The notes under the pieces were generated by a model. It was not told the origin of the DNA, did not search any database, and saw nothing but the letters and a program-made list of their open reading frames with translations. A stretch of DNA of 64,000 nt from Candidatus Anaeroferrophillus wilburensis (GTDB lineage Bacteria > Desulfobacterota > Anaeroferrophillalia > Anaeroferrophillales > Anaeroferrophillaceae). Below are positions 50,769 to 58,747 of the stretch, piece after piece. The stretch is taken from assembly GCA_016934315.1 (NCBI GenBank), contig JAFGSY010000014.1:1-64000 (forward strand), written 5' to 3'. Made by a program: the position numbers and the translations under genes. Each line of letters begins with the position of its first letter. Position 1 is the first letter of the stretch.

Positions 50769-51197
50769 ATGAAAGGAATGATGCCCGTAAGGGGGTACGC
50801 CAGGCAGGAAACAAGCAACCACGAAACCGATTTCAAAGATCTCCTTAAAAGCATTTCCCCCCTCACCAAGATCGGCGCAGTCTGCTTCGTCATCGGCAAG
50901 TTGACGGGCGTTCTGGCCATACCGGCAGTTTTCATCCCATCCTTGAATGCCTTTGCCATTCCCCTGATTATCTGCTGGGGTACTTTAATCCTGGCCACTA
51001 TTGTCATCTGTTCGGTGGATCATTTCGTTGTCAAGAAACGACAACTGGGAAGCGAACAGGCAAAAGCCGAGGAGGTGCAGAGCTGGCTTGCCGACCACCC
51101 GGAACTCCGGGAGCAGATTCTGGCTGAGCTGCAGCAGGCAGCCCAGAGCGACACCCCAGAAAACGATAAAGTCATCAGCATGTCTTCCTACCGCTAA
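50769..51197 (+). CDS. Small two-helix membrane protein (copy 2)
   Basis: A 142-residue paralog of the protein at 50080, sharing SISPLTKIGAVCFVIGK, AVFIPSLNAFAIP, CWGTL and ICSVDHF. The C-terminal tail is longer and acidic (WLADHPELREQILAELQQA). AGGGAGG lies eight bases before ATG; a GTG 24 bases earlier is less likely. Function unknown. Separate promoters and an AT-rich palindromic control region suggest that each copy responds to a different signal. Confidence 0.68.
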   Translation: MKGMMPVRGYARQETSNHETDFKDLLKSISPLTKIGAVCFVIGKLTGVLAIPAVFIPSLNAFAIPLIICWGTLILATIVICSVDHFVVKKRQLGSEQAKAEEVQSWLADHPELREQILAELQQAAQSDTPENDKVISMSSYR

Positions 51198-51213
51198 ACC
51201 TTTCACAAACCAT

Positions 51214-51247
51214 AAAAAAGGGCGGCATGATGATGCCGCCCTTTTTT
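51214..51247. terminator. Bidirectional terminator between convergent genes
   Basis: A 9-bp stem GGGCGGCAT / ATGCCGCCC with GATG loop, A-run before and T-run after, so it can act on both strands (small membrane protein gene and flavodoxin gene). Confidence 0.88.
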
Positions 51248-51305
51248 ATGGTTGTCTCATTGCAGCGATGACGCAGCAATAGAACACCGCCATCTCATAA
51301 CTCAA

Positions 51306-51755
51306 TCAGCCAAGCTGGGTTGCCAGCGCCCGGCCATAATCCTGACAAGCTTTGATAATTTCAGGGTCATCAGCCTGCAGTTTAGCCTCCAGGGCATTAA
51401 AGGAACCGAGATTGATAAGGTTCATTTTCAAAACATACTCCATCGTATCAGCAATAACCTTTGGTGCGTCGCCGGAATGGGTATAAGCACCAAAGGCTCC
51501 CGCTGCTTTGCCGGCCAAGCCGGTCTTTTCTGCCAAGAACAGAAAGGTTTTAAAATTCTGGGTCATATCCCGGTGATAGGTGGGACAGCCAAACATATAG
51601 CCATCGTAGCCCTGTAGATCTTCCTCACTTTTTACCGCACTGACTTTTTTCAATTCGACTTCACAGCCACCGATGCGAACCCCTTCTGCAATATAGTTGG
51701 CCATTTTTTCCGTATTGCCCGTCCGACTGAAATACACGATAAGGACCTTTTTCAT
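51306..51755 (-). CDS. Flavodoxin
   Basis: A 149-residue single-domain flavodoxin of normal size. The FMN phosphate loop SRTGNTEKMA (about 10-19), the GCPTYHRDMTQ loop and the GAYTHSGDAP segment around the isoalloxazine ring are visible. It carries electrons at low potential in the cytoplasm; here it follows the selenoperoxiredoxin gene (47 bases apart) and may supply reductant in oxygen or peroxide defence, which is inference. GGAGAGGAG precedes the ATG. Confidence 0.88.
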   Translation of the reverse strand: MKKVLIVYFSRTGNTEKMANYIAEGVRIGGCEVELKKVSAVKSEEDLQGYDGYMFGCPTYHRDMTQNFKTFLFLAEKTGLAGKAAGAFGAYTHSGDAPKVIADTMEYVLKMNLINLGSFNALEAKLQADDPEIIKACQDYGRALATQLG

Positions 51756-51802
51756 TTTTTCTCCTCTCCGTCTGGGATAGCGTCATTGTTGCGACAGCGC
51801 CA

Positions 51803-52519
51803 TTATTCAGGCTTCCACACTTTCCAAACATTGCCCACAAGATCCGGTCCCGGCTTCAGCACCGGCTTGCCGGGCGTCCAGCCTGAGGGGCATACTTCGC
51901 TGCCACCGGTTTTGCGTACATGCTGAAAAGCCTTCACTTGCCTCAGGGTTTCTTCCACACTGCGGCCGACCGGCGGCGTCAGCACTTCCATCGCCTGGAC
52001 AACGCCATCAGGGTCGATGAGAAAGCGACCCCTGACATCGACCCCGGCACCTTCATCGTAGACACCGTAGATTCTTCCCAGATTGCCACCTGCATCAGAA
52101 AGCATGGGAAAGGGCACACCGCCGTCGATCATTTTACCCAGTTCGCCTTCCTGCCACATCTTATGAACAAAAACGCTGTCAACACTGACGGACATAACTT
52201 CAACATCCAGTTCCTTGAATTCCTTATACTGTGCGGCGACCGCCGTCAATTCCGTCGGTCAGACAAACGTATAGTCGCCGGGATAAAAGCAGATGAGGAC
52301 CCATTTGCCAAGATAATCGGCCAGCTTAACCTGACCGAAATCGCCATTCATAAATGCCGGAGCGGTGAAATCAGGGGCTTTCTGGCCAATCTTTACTGCG
52401 GTCATATCCTTCTCCTTCTTGATCTGATCATTAGTTTCGGTTGCTTGCTTTTCTTCCGGCTCCCCCACAACGGTACCGGTTCCTGCGGCGCACCCTATAC
52501 CTTTCTTCTTCTCTGCCAT
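51803..52519 (-). CDS. Selenocysteine-containing peroxiredoxin (UGA read as Sec)
   Basis: Two minus-strand segments that look separate form one AhpC/Prx protein when the TGA at 52259-52261 is read through. The context is DYTFV-TGA-PTELTAV, where peroxiredoxins have the peroxidatic cysteine (FVCPTE), so the stop codon is most likely selenocysteine. A hairpin with GGUC at its tip starts 17 bases after UGA, matching the bacterial SECIS layout. A C-terminal VCPSGWTPGK supplies the resolving cysteine. Two starts are possible: ATG at 52519 (GGAGG nine bases upstream; adds a 38-residue linker-like extension with one cysteine) or ATG at 52405 (excellent AAGGAGAAGGAT), which puts Sec at residue 49, the usual position. 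It reduces peroxides. Confidence 0.87.
52219..52261 (-). promoter_or_regulatory. Candidate SECIS element and UGA selenocysteine codon
   Basis: After the UGA, the minus-strand RNA can fold ACGGC-GGUC-GCCGC with the GGUC tip at 52238-52241. The spacing from UGA to GGUC is 17 bases, close to that of E. coli fdhF. Confidence 0.7.
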
Positions 52520-52605
52520 CGGCAAACCCCTCCTTCCGCCAACTACTGCAATGAACTCAGTTTGGCATCAATGTTCATTGAAAGAACTGGTGAGAAAATT
52601 GCCAG

Positions 52606-52713
52606 CTAAAAAAACGTTCCGTTGCCAAAAGAAATAACCAGGCCTAAGCCAGCAACCACCAGAAACCAGACAACCATCAGGGCCATCACCAGTGAACCAA
52701 ATTTTTCCAACAT
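52606..52713 (-). CDS. 35-residue single-helix membrane peptide, CydX-like
   Basis: A short frame starting at ATG 52713 behind GGAGGGGTAGAA and ending at TAG 52606. The product begins MLEKFGSLVMALMVVWFLVV and continues with a glycine-containing hydrophobic stretch, forming one membrane helix. It begins three bases downstream of the second CydA-like gene, the usual place of CydX/CydS-type small subunits of bd oxidases. Sequence similarity to CydX is not claimed; position, size and topology support the call. Confidence 0.72.
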   Translation of the reverse strand: MLEKFGSLVMALMVVWFLVVAGLGLVISFGNGTFF

Positions 52714-52715
52714 TT

Positions 52716-53831
52716 CTACCCCTCCTCCACTGACAATGTCCCCCGACCAAGCTTGAAAGCAATAATGATCGGGTAGGCGATAACGATCAGACCCATAACA
52801 AAGGTCACCAGAAACAACGCCGTACTGCCCAGGTCAAGGCTGACCGGATACGTATAGATCGAATAGTCATGACGACCAAGATAGTTCATCCGCAGGACTT
52901 CACGGGCGGTGGACATTCCCAGCACCGCCACCAGGGAAACCAATCCCAGGGGGACTGCATAACGATCAGGGTTCTGTTCGGCCATCATCAGGACAACCAG
53001 CACCAGGGTACCCAGAGCGGCACCTACCAGAAATAGAGGATTAAGATAGAAGCTGAACTGCAGCGGCACACTGAACAGCCACCAGAAACCGATAACAACC
53101 TGGACCATGGCGGCAATCTTGGCCAGCCGGGCGCCGGACCTGCCGACCCAATCAAGATATCCCTGATCAATATCGGTGCGCGGCCGGAAATACCAGGCGT
53201 ACAGCATCATATAGATGCCGATATTGATGAAAGCCGGCACCATAAAATGGAGAAAACGGCCATGCTCGAAAGCGTACATCCCGGTACCCAGGGTTTTCAG
53301 GCTGTCATTGACAATGTACCAAGCCTTCCACTGTTCAGGCAGTAGCTGCTGCATGGCAAAAACACTCATGATCCCGCCGGCAAAAACAACCATGATCAGA
53401 GCAGCAATGCCGAAGAAGCCAAATCCAGCCGGGTTTTTCTGCCGTTTCAAATAAAAAACATAGCAGGACAGAAAACCAAGAATAATAATCAGCAGAAAAG
53501 CCATCGCCCACCAGGCTGAAAGGGTATTGGCAACATACCAGAAGGGATCATAGATCACCTGGACGAACAGCAGCGGCGCGACCCCCAGAACAATCGCCAG
53601 AGACAGATTGACGGTGCTCGCCCGGGCCAGTCCTTTTGAAAGCCGCTGGCCGTATTCCCCGCCTTTAAAGTGGTGATACACCGCCATAAAAATACCGCCG
53701 ACCACCAAGTTTACCACCACGATATGCAGGGCAAAGGTTAAAACCATCAGCCCCTGAAACAACCACGGGAAAAAGGGTACGCCCATGGGGTCACGTAAAT
53801 TTATTAATGCACTCTGCAGATCCATTATCAC
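52716..53831 (-). CDS. CydA-like cytochrome bd-type subunit, second copy (CydA')
   Basis: A 371-residue integral membrane protein with about nine helices. The N-terminal segment TFALHIVVVNLVVGG places a histidine where CydA has its heme b595 ligand region, so this protein resembles a CydA half rather than CydB. It lacks the heme c motif and the long quinol loop of its partner. It follows the partner gene by 52 bases on the same strand. Pairs of CydA-like proteins without CydB are known in a branch of the bd oxidase superfamily. Whether this complex reduces oxygen is not settled by sequence. Confidence 0.75.
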   Translation of the reverse strand: MIMDLQSALINLRDPMGVPFFPWLFQGLMVLTFALHIVVVNLVVGGIFMAVYHHFKGGEYGQRLSKGLARASTVNLSLAIVLGVAPLLFVQVIYDPFWYVANTLSAWWAMAFLLIIILGFLSCYVFYLKRQKNPAGFGFFGIAALIMVVFAGGIMSVFAMQQLLPEQWKAWYIVNDSLKTLGTGMYAFEHGRFLHFMVPAFINIGIYMMLYAWYFRPRTDIDQGYLDWVGRSGARLAKIAAMVQVVIGFWWLFSVPLQFSFYLNPLFLVGAALGTLVLVVLMMAEQNPDRYAVPLGLVSLVAVLGMSTAREVLRMNYLGRHDYSIYTYPVSLDLGSTALFLVTFVMGLIVIAYPIIIAFKLGRGTLSVEEG

Positions 53832-53883
53832 AACCTCCGATAATTTCTTTAAAATATCCTTAACACACCGGCCGCTTCTTATC

Positions 53884-55239
53884 CTACTGATCTCCGCTGA
53901 CTACCCACCGGGGATCAACCTCCTCACCCACCAGCGTCGCCATAAAGGCGCTGGCTGCCCGGCGCTCCACATCACTACCGGCAAAGGCCGGCATATAGGG
54001 ATAGTCGCCCAGTGATTCGAGGAAAGAGTAAAGGTCTTCAGCTGCCGTGGTGCCCATGGCGGCAACCAGCTTCGGCAGGGAGCTGCGCCCGTCGACTTCC
54101 ATCGTATGACAGATGACGCACTGCAGCTTGGTGATTGTCTCGCCGGCTTTCAGGTAGTTTTCGGCGGTAATCTGGCGCCAGCCATCGGGAATAAAATAAT
54201 AGTCAGCCAGCATCCCCGTTTCGCTGAACCGGTCAACTTCCGAGGATATACCCTTGGCCTCCAGGTCATGGGCAATCACCTGGTTGCTGTACATGTAGCC
54301 GGGAATCAGGTAGGGACGCCGGCCAATTTCCCGCACACTTTCACCGCCACCAATGCCCACAAAGATCACCAGCGTCATACCGATGGTTACCAGCGGTTTG
54401 GCAATTCCGGTTACTCCCAGCAGCAGGACAGCGAAATAGATCCCGGTAATGGCGGCAACCGCCAGGGAAATGGTAAACATGGTTTTAGCATAGGCAAAGG
54501 CAGCAATGATATCCATCGTCCGTGCCGGCAGCTTGGCATAATACCAGAAACCGAACAGCGCCGCCCCGGCCAATCCGGCCAACCCCCAGATACCGGCGGT
54601 TTTAATGACCGTTTTCTTGGTCTCCTGGTCTTTGAGAAAGCTGGCCACGACGGCAGCATAGGCACCGGCAATGGCAAACATCATCGAAGTGCGGAAAAAC
54701 AGCTGCGGCCAGTAGGTAGGATTAAAGAAACCATCAAAAAAACCGCCCGTTTCAACCCATTTTCCCGGAGTCATCATAAACGCCAGAATGCCGGTGATAA
54801 TCACCATGCTGATCCAGGCGGCCATGGCATAAATCAGGCCGATACGCAGATGGGCCTTCTGGGAAATTTTACCGAAAGTGTAGTAATAGACATAGATGGA
54901 AACAATCTCGATAATAAAAAATACCCATTCGGTCGCCCAGCCCCAGACATAATTATGAATCAGACTGGAAATGGCCCGTGGGCTGATAATCGTGCTGGCA
55001 AACCAGATGCCCACTCCGGTGAGCGAACCGGTAACAAAGCAGAAAACCAGTACCAGCAGGGTAAACTTCTTGATAAATTCCAGCAGCGCCGGCCGGTCTT
55101 CCTTATAGGCTTTGCGTTCCAACAAGTAGGTCATCCAGAACCCACCGGTCGCCAGATGACAGGGGAGAATATGAAAAGTCGCAATCAAGGCGATAATCAT
55201 CCCTCCGCCGATCCCAGGAAATTCAAAAATCGGATACAT
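53884..55239 (-). CDS. CydA-like cytochrome bd-type subunit with C-terminal heme c
   Basis: A 451-residue membrane protein with about eight to nine helices. ATFHILPCHLATGGFWMTYLLE corresponds to the first CydA helix, and GRRPYLIPGYMYSNQV (about 306-321) corresponds to the GRQPW loop of CydA. After the last helix a soluble extension carries one heme c motif CVICH (about 374-378) and continues as a small cytochrome c domain. The fusion of a bd-like core to heme c suggests that electrons come from a cytochrome c rather than, or as well as, quinol. Followed by a second CydA-like gene, a 35-residue peptide, a selenoperoxiredoxin and flavodoxin, it looks like part of an oxygen-detoxifying operon. 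Confidence 0.8.
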   Translation of the reverse strand: MYPIFEFPGIGGGMIIALIATFHILPCHLATGGFWMTYLLERKAYKEDRPALLEFIKKFTLLVLVFCFVTGSLTGVGIWFASTIISPRAISSLIHNYVWGWATEWVFFIIEIVSIYVYYYTFGKISQKAHLRIGLIYAMAAWISMVIITGILAFMMTPGKWVETGGFFDGFFNPTYWPQLFFRTSMMFAIAGAYAAVVASFLKDQETKKTVIKTAGIWGLAGLAGAALFGFWYYAKLPARTMDIIAAFAYAKTMFTISLAVAAITGIYFAVLLLGVTGIAKPLVTIGMTLVIFVGIGGGESVREIGRRPYLIPGYMYSNQVIAHDLEAKGISSEVDRFSETGMLADYYFIPDGWRQITAENYLKAGETITKLQCVICHTMEVDGRSSLPKLVAAMGTTAAEDLYSFLESLGDYPYMPAFAGSDVERRAASAFMATLVGEEVDPRWVVSGDQ

Positions 55240-55287
55240 CGATCATGTCCCCCTTTCTAAAACAAAGATAACCAGAAAAAAGTATAA

Positions 55288-55303
55288 GGCAAGAAAAAAT
55301 CCA
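55288..55303 (-). promoter_or_regulatory. Weak sigma-54-like promoter before bd-like operon
   Basis: On the minus strand TTGGATTTTTTCTTGCC has GG and GC ten bases apart (55302-55301 and 55290-55289), but the -24 element lacks CAC. A TTGACA at 55373-55368 further upstream is an alternative sigma-70 -35 without a good -10. Confidence 0.33.
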
Positions 55304-55426
55304 ACCATCTCCCATGCAAGAGAGACAATGCTGCGACAAACAATAACTAAACTATCAGAATATCTTTTGTCAAGATTTATTTCATGCAAAGACCAACAAA
55401 ATCAACCGCTTACCCAACTGAAACAC

Positions 55427-56113
55427 TCAGGTAAACAGTTTACCGTGGGCAGCCAGCTCTTCCAGGGCCGGGCGATCTGCAATAATAATCCGGGGGCCGT
55501 CGATCTGGAGCAAACCAAGGCTGCTCATTTTGGCAAGAATCCGGGAAAGGGTTTCAGGAATGGTTCCCAGCAGACCTGCCAGCTGACTTTTAGTAATTTC
55601 CAGCTCCAGCTGCTGGGCATTATTGTGACGTTTACTGAGGAATAACAGGTAGGCGGCCAGTCGGCCGGGCACTTCTTTAAGGGACAGGTCGTCAATCATC
55701 TGGGTAAACTGCCGCAGCCTTCGGGAAAGCACCGCCAGCATATTGAGGGCCAGCTGGGGGTGTCGTTCAATAAGGCCGATAAAGGCTTGGCGGGGAAAAA
55801 ACAACACACTGCTTCTTTCTAGGGCAATAGCGTTGGCCGGGAAACTCTGGCCGGCAAACACCGGCACCTCACCGAAAGGCTCACCGGCGCCAAAGATATG
55901 AAGTATCTGCTCTTTGCCATCCAACGATGCTTTATATATCTTGACCCGGCCGCTTTCCACCAGGTAAAACCCATTGCCCTCATCCCCTTCGGCAAAGAGC
56001 AGTTGTCCTTTTGCACAGGAACGCACGGTACAGATGCCGGCCAGTTCATCCAGGTAGTGATCCGGCAGACCGGCAAAGATCGGCGATGAGGCAATGTGCT
56101 TCTTTACAGCCAT
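55427..56113 (-). CDS. Crp/Fnr-family transcriptional regulator
   Basis: A 228-residue regulator with an N-terminal cyclic-nucleotide-binding-type beta roll (GQLLFAEGDEGNGFYLVESGRVKIYKA), a dimer helix and a C-terminal helix-turn-helix (ITKSQLAGLLGTIPETLSRILAKMSSLGLL). The E..SR recognition pattern is FNR/DNR-like. There is no N-terminal four-cysteine cluster of the FNR iron-sulfur type; a single CTVRSC pair near residue 27-32 is the only cysteine motif. It may sense heme/NO or redox state. Downstream, after about 190 bases, lies the bd-like operon it plausibly controls. It begins 30 bases after the response-regulator stop. Confidence 0.87.
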   Translation of the reverse strand: MAVKKHIASSPIFAGLPDHYLDELAGICTVRSCAKGQLLFAEGDEGNGFYLVESGRVKIYKASLDGKEQILHIFGAGEPFGEVPVFAGQSFPANAIALERSSVLFFPRQAFIGLIERHPQLALNMLAVLSRRLRQFTQMIDDLSLKEVPGRLAAYLLFLSKRHNNAQQLELEITKSQLAGLLGTIPETLSRILAKMSSLGLLQIDGPRIIIADRPALEELAAHGKLFT

Positions 56114-56143
56114 AGGGTCTCCAACAACACCAGCTGCAGCATA

Positions 56144-56848
56144 TCAGGCAGCTGGATCATCAAGGCGATAACCGACCCCGGTTACCGTCACAATAAGTTC
56201 GGGATTCTCGGGATTTTGTTCCAACTTCTGTCGTAGATGTTGGATGTGCACATCAATGGTCCGACTCCAGGAATACAACTTTTTCTGCCCCCACAAGGCA
56301 TGCCGCAGATCATCTCGGGAGACCACCTGTCCGGCATGGCTGGTCAGAAAACAGAGCAGGTCAAATTCTTTTCTGGTCAGGGCAATCAGCTGGCCTGCCA
56401 ACCACGCCTGGCGGGAGGACCGGTCAATTGTCAGTTTTCCGCAACGAACACATTCCCGATGGTTATCCTGTGCACGGCTGGCTTCGCGCCGCAGACAGGC
56501 TTTGATCCTGGCTTCCAGCTCCAAAAAAGCAAAGGGCTTCACCAGATAATCATCAGCGCCGCACTCAAAGCCAACCACTTTATCAGCCACCGAATCCCTG
56601 GCCGTCAGCATGATAATCGGCATATCGTAACCAGCAGCCTTAATTTTCCGACACAGCTGCAAGCCGTCAAGATCAGGGAGGTTCAAATCAAGGATGACCA
56701 AATCCGGTGTTTGACGATCCATCTCCACTAAGGTTTCCTGCGCACTCCCAGCCGCTGTTACGGAAAAACCGGCCAGAATCAGGTTGCCCTGCAGCACGGC
56801 AACAATGTCAGGGTCATCATCAATCAGCATGATTGATTGTTTCGTCAT
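56144..56848 (-). CDS. OmpR-family response regulator
   Basis: A 234-residue two-domain regulator: receiver (IMLIDDDPDIVAVL, phospho-aspartate in LVILDLNLPDLDG at about 53, conserved lysine in VKPF) and a C-terminal winged helix (LTRKEFDLLCFLTSHAGQVVSRDDL, SRTIDVHIQHLRQKL). Its start overlaps the kinase stop by four bases (ATGA), so the two form a pair. A longer upstream frame inside the kinase gene is not real. Its likely target is the phased TTTAC repeat array in the divergent promoter region at 58748-58785. Confidence 0.92.
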   Translation of the reverse strand: MTKQSIMLIDDDPDIVAVLQGNLILAGFSVTAAGSAQETLVEMDRQTPDLVILDLNLPDLDGLQLCRKIKAAGYDMPIIMLTARDSVADKVVGFECGADDYLVKPFAFLELEARIKACLRREASRAQDNHRECVRCGKLTIDRSSRQAWLAGQLIALTRKEFDLLCFLTSHAGQVVSRDDLRHALWGQKKLYSWSRTIDVHIQHLRQKLEQNPENPELIVTVTGVGYRLDDPAA

Positions 56849-58515
56849 CCACCACTCCTGGCGCTGCGACTCCCGGTCATCACCCGCCCACCCAGGGGCA
56901 GGACAACCGTAAATCTGGTTTCGCCATCCCCTGAACGGGCCTCCAGGCGACCGCCGTGGGCTTCCACCAGCCCCTTGGCAATCGCCAGACCAAGCCCGGC
57001 GCTCCTTTTCGAGCCACACCGGGGTTGGCTTTTGTAGCGGGCAAAAAGAGTTGGCAGCTCAGCAGCAGGAATGGCCTCTCCCTGGTTGACCACCGCAACC
57101 TCCACCTGCTCACCGGCAACCGTCGTCATTACCAGAGAAACCGTCCCGCCCACCGGGGAGAATTTCACGGCATTATGGAGGAGATTGAGAAACACCTGGT
57201 TTATCCGTCGATAATCAAGAGGAACAATGACCTCCTGCAGTTCATCGCTGGAAAGGGTCACCCCTTTATCCCGGGCTGTTGCCTCAAAGAGCAGCACCAC
57301 TTCCGCCAGCAGTTCCTTGATATTGACCTGCTCAATATCAAGGTCAACTTTTTTCAGCTCTATCCGGGCCAGATCAATGAGATTATTGACCATCAAAATC
57401 AGGTTGCTGATATTTTTATCCAACAGTTGCAGAAAAGCAACATGCTCGCGCTCAGTGACCGTTTTCAAGAGATAATCCACCCCTCCCCTGATGGTGGTCA
57501 GCGGGGTGCGCAACTCGTGCGAAACCGTAGCCAGAAAATCGGTTTTACGTTCATCCTGGATCCGCAACCGACGATTTGCCTTCTCCAGCTCCAGGTTCGC
57601 CTGCCTCAGGGCTGTCGTCGCCCGGACTATTTTCCCCTCCATCGCCGCCCGGCTCTCCCGCACCGTCTCCGTCAGCTGGGAAAAGCTGCGCTCCAGATCA
57701 CCGATTTCATCTTGCCTGGCTGAAACCGGCACCTGATAGTCGACATCAACCTCAAAACGACGAATACGGCGACGCAGCATTTTGAGAGGCCTGACGGCCA
57801 ACAGGTGGTTAATGGAAAAAAGCGCCAGGACAGCTACCATGACAATAACGCCGGCAGCGGCAAAAAAAGAATATTTCAGGGCTACCAGCCGCGCTTCAAC
57901 CTCATGATCAGGAATGATGATGCTGACACACCCCCTGAGGGTGCCCAGTTCATAGCCCCGATACTGGTGGCAGGAAAGACAGGCTGATTCAATATAGAGG
58001 GGTGCTATGAGGCGAAACACCTGCTGGCCATCCAGCTCCTGCCGCACGATATATTCCCTGGCCTTCCGCTGGCGAAAAAGATCGAGGGCCAGACGCTCCG
58101 TACCATCGGGAGCATTATCCGGGTTGATCAGCTGGGTGCTGGTAAGACGGAAGCTGTACAGTCCCATGCGACTGGCATACTCGGACAACTCGCGGGTAAC
58201 CATGGCCGGGTTGCGGAGCAGGTATTCTTTATGGGTTTTGGAATCCGCAATACCCCCCTCCTCAAGGTAGGGGTTTGCCTCCAACCCGGCTTTTTTCTCC
58301 ACATAGACACCACCCATATCCGCCAGCCAGCTGCGGGTCAACAGCACCTGCTGGCAGAGTATCCGGGCCTGCTTATCTACCTGGCTGACAATAAAGTTTT
58401 TTTCCAACTGGTAAAAATAGACAAAGATGCCGGCCATCACCACGGTCAGCAAGCTGGCAATCCCGCAGAAATACTTGAAACTCAACCGGCTAACAAACTT
58501 TTTTAACCGTTGCAA
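56845..58515 (-). CDS. Histidine kinase with periplasmic heme c sensor (DUF3365-like)
   Basis: A 556-residue membrane kinase. Two helices (about 18-38 and 210-235) enclose a periplasmic DUF3365/Tll0287-like domain with one CLSCH heme c site (about 178-182) in the stretch APLYIESACLSCHQYRG. HAMP, coiled coil, HisKA (ATVSHELRTPLTTIRG) and HATPase (LLHNAVKF, SAGLGLAIAKGL) follow. A covalently bound heme in the sensor suggests response to redox state, oxygen or NO. The start appears to be TTG with GAGGT upstream. It is paired with the OmpR-type regulator and transcribed away from the Rieske/cytochrome b operon. Confidence 0.88.
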   Translation of the reverse strand: MQRLKKFVSRLSFKYFCGIASLLTVVMAGIFVYFYQLEKNFIVSQVDKQARILCQQVLLTRSWLADMGGVYVEKKAGLEANPYLEEGGIADSKTHKEYLLRNPAMVTRELSEYASRMGLYSFRLTSTQLINPDNAPDGTERLALDLFRQRKAREYIVRQELDGQQVFRLIAPLYIESACLSCHQYRGYELGTLRGCVSIIIPDHEVEARLVALKYSFFAAAGVIVMVAVLALFSINHLLAVRPLKMLRRRIRRFEVDVDYQVPVSARQDEIGDLERSFSQLTETVRESRAAMEGKIVRATTALRQANLELEKANRRLRIQDERKTDFLATVSHELRTPLTTIRGGVDYLLKTVTEREHVAFLQLLDKNISNLILMVNNLIDLARIELKKVDLDIEQVNIKELLAEVVLLFEATARDKGVTLSSDELQEVIVPLDYRRINQVFLNLLHNAVKFSPVGGTVSLVMTTVAGEQVEVAVVNQGEAIPAAELPTLFARYKSQPRCGSKRSAGLGLAIAKGLVEAHGGRLEARSGDGETRFTVVLPLGGRVMTGSRSARSGG

Positions 58516-58747
58516 GGGTAGACGACCTCATGGAGAAGCGCCTTGCTCCTAGGAACAAAAACAAGGTGGCATCCGCAGGAAAGATGAAAATGAGCATTGA
58601 ACAAAGTACTAACAAATTCCCTCTTCACCGTCAAGCTGCCGGCATCACCATGACAGAAATCAATACCCGCTACGCCGCCATGGAGCCATCATGCTTCCTG
58701 AAAGCAAACCAGCACAAACAGTCCGGAGAGCATGTTCACGGCCAATT

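Noticed and set aside
51803-52525. Peroxiredoxin as a pseudogene split by a nonsense mutation
   Set aside because: The stop is UGA exactly at the peroxidatic cysteine and a SECIS-like hairpin follows, so selenocysteine is the better explanation.
52568-52762. 64-residue minus-strand frame downstream of the CydA-like genes
   Set aside because: The true small gene here is in another frame (52606-52713), with a good ribosome-binding site and a membrane helix; the longer frame is an overlap artefact.
54106-55260. 384-residue plus-strand frame opposite the CydA-like gene
   Set aside because: Hydrophilic Gly/Asn/His-rich shadow of membrane-helix codons, without recognisable domain.
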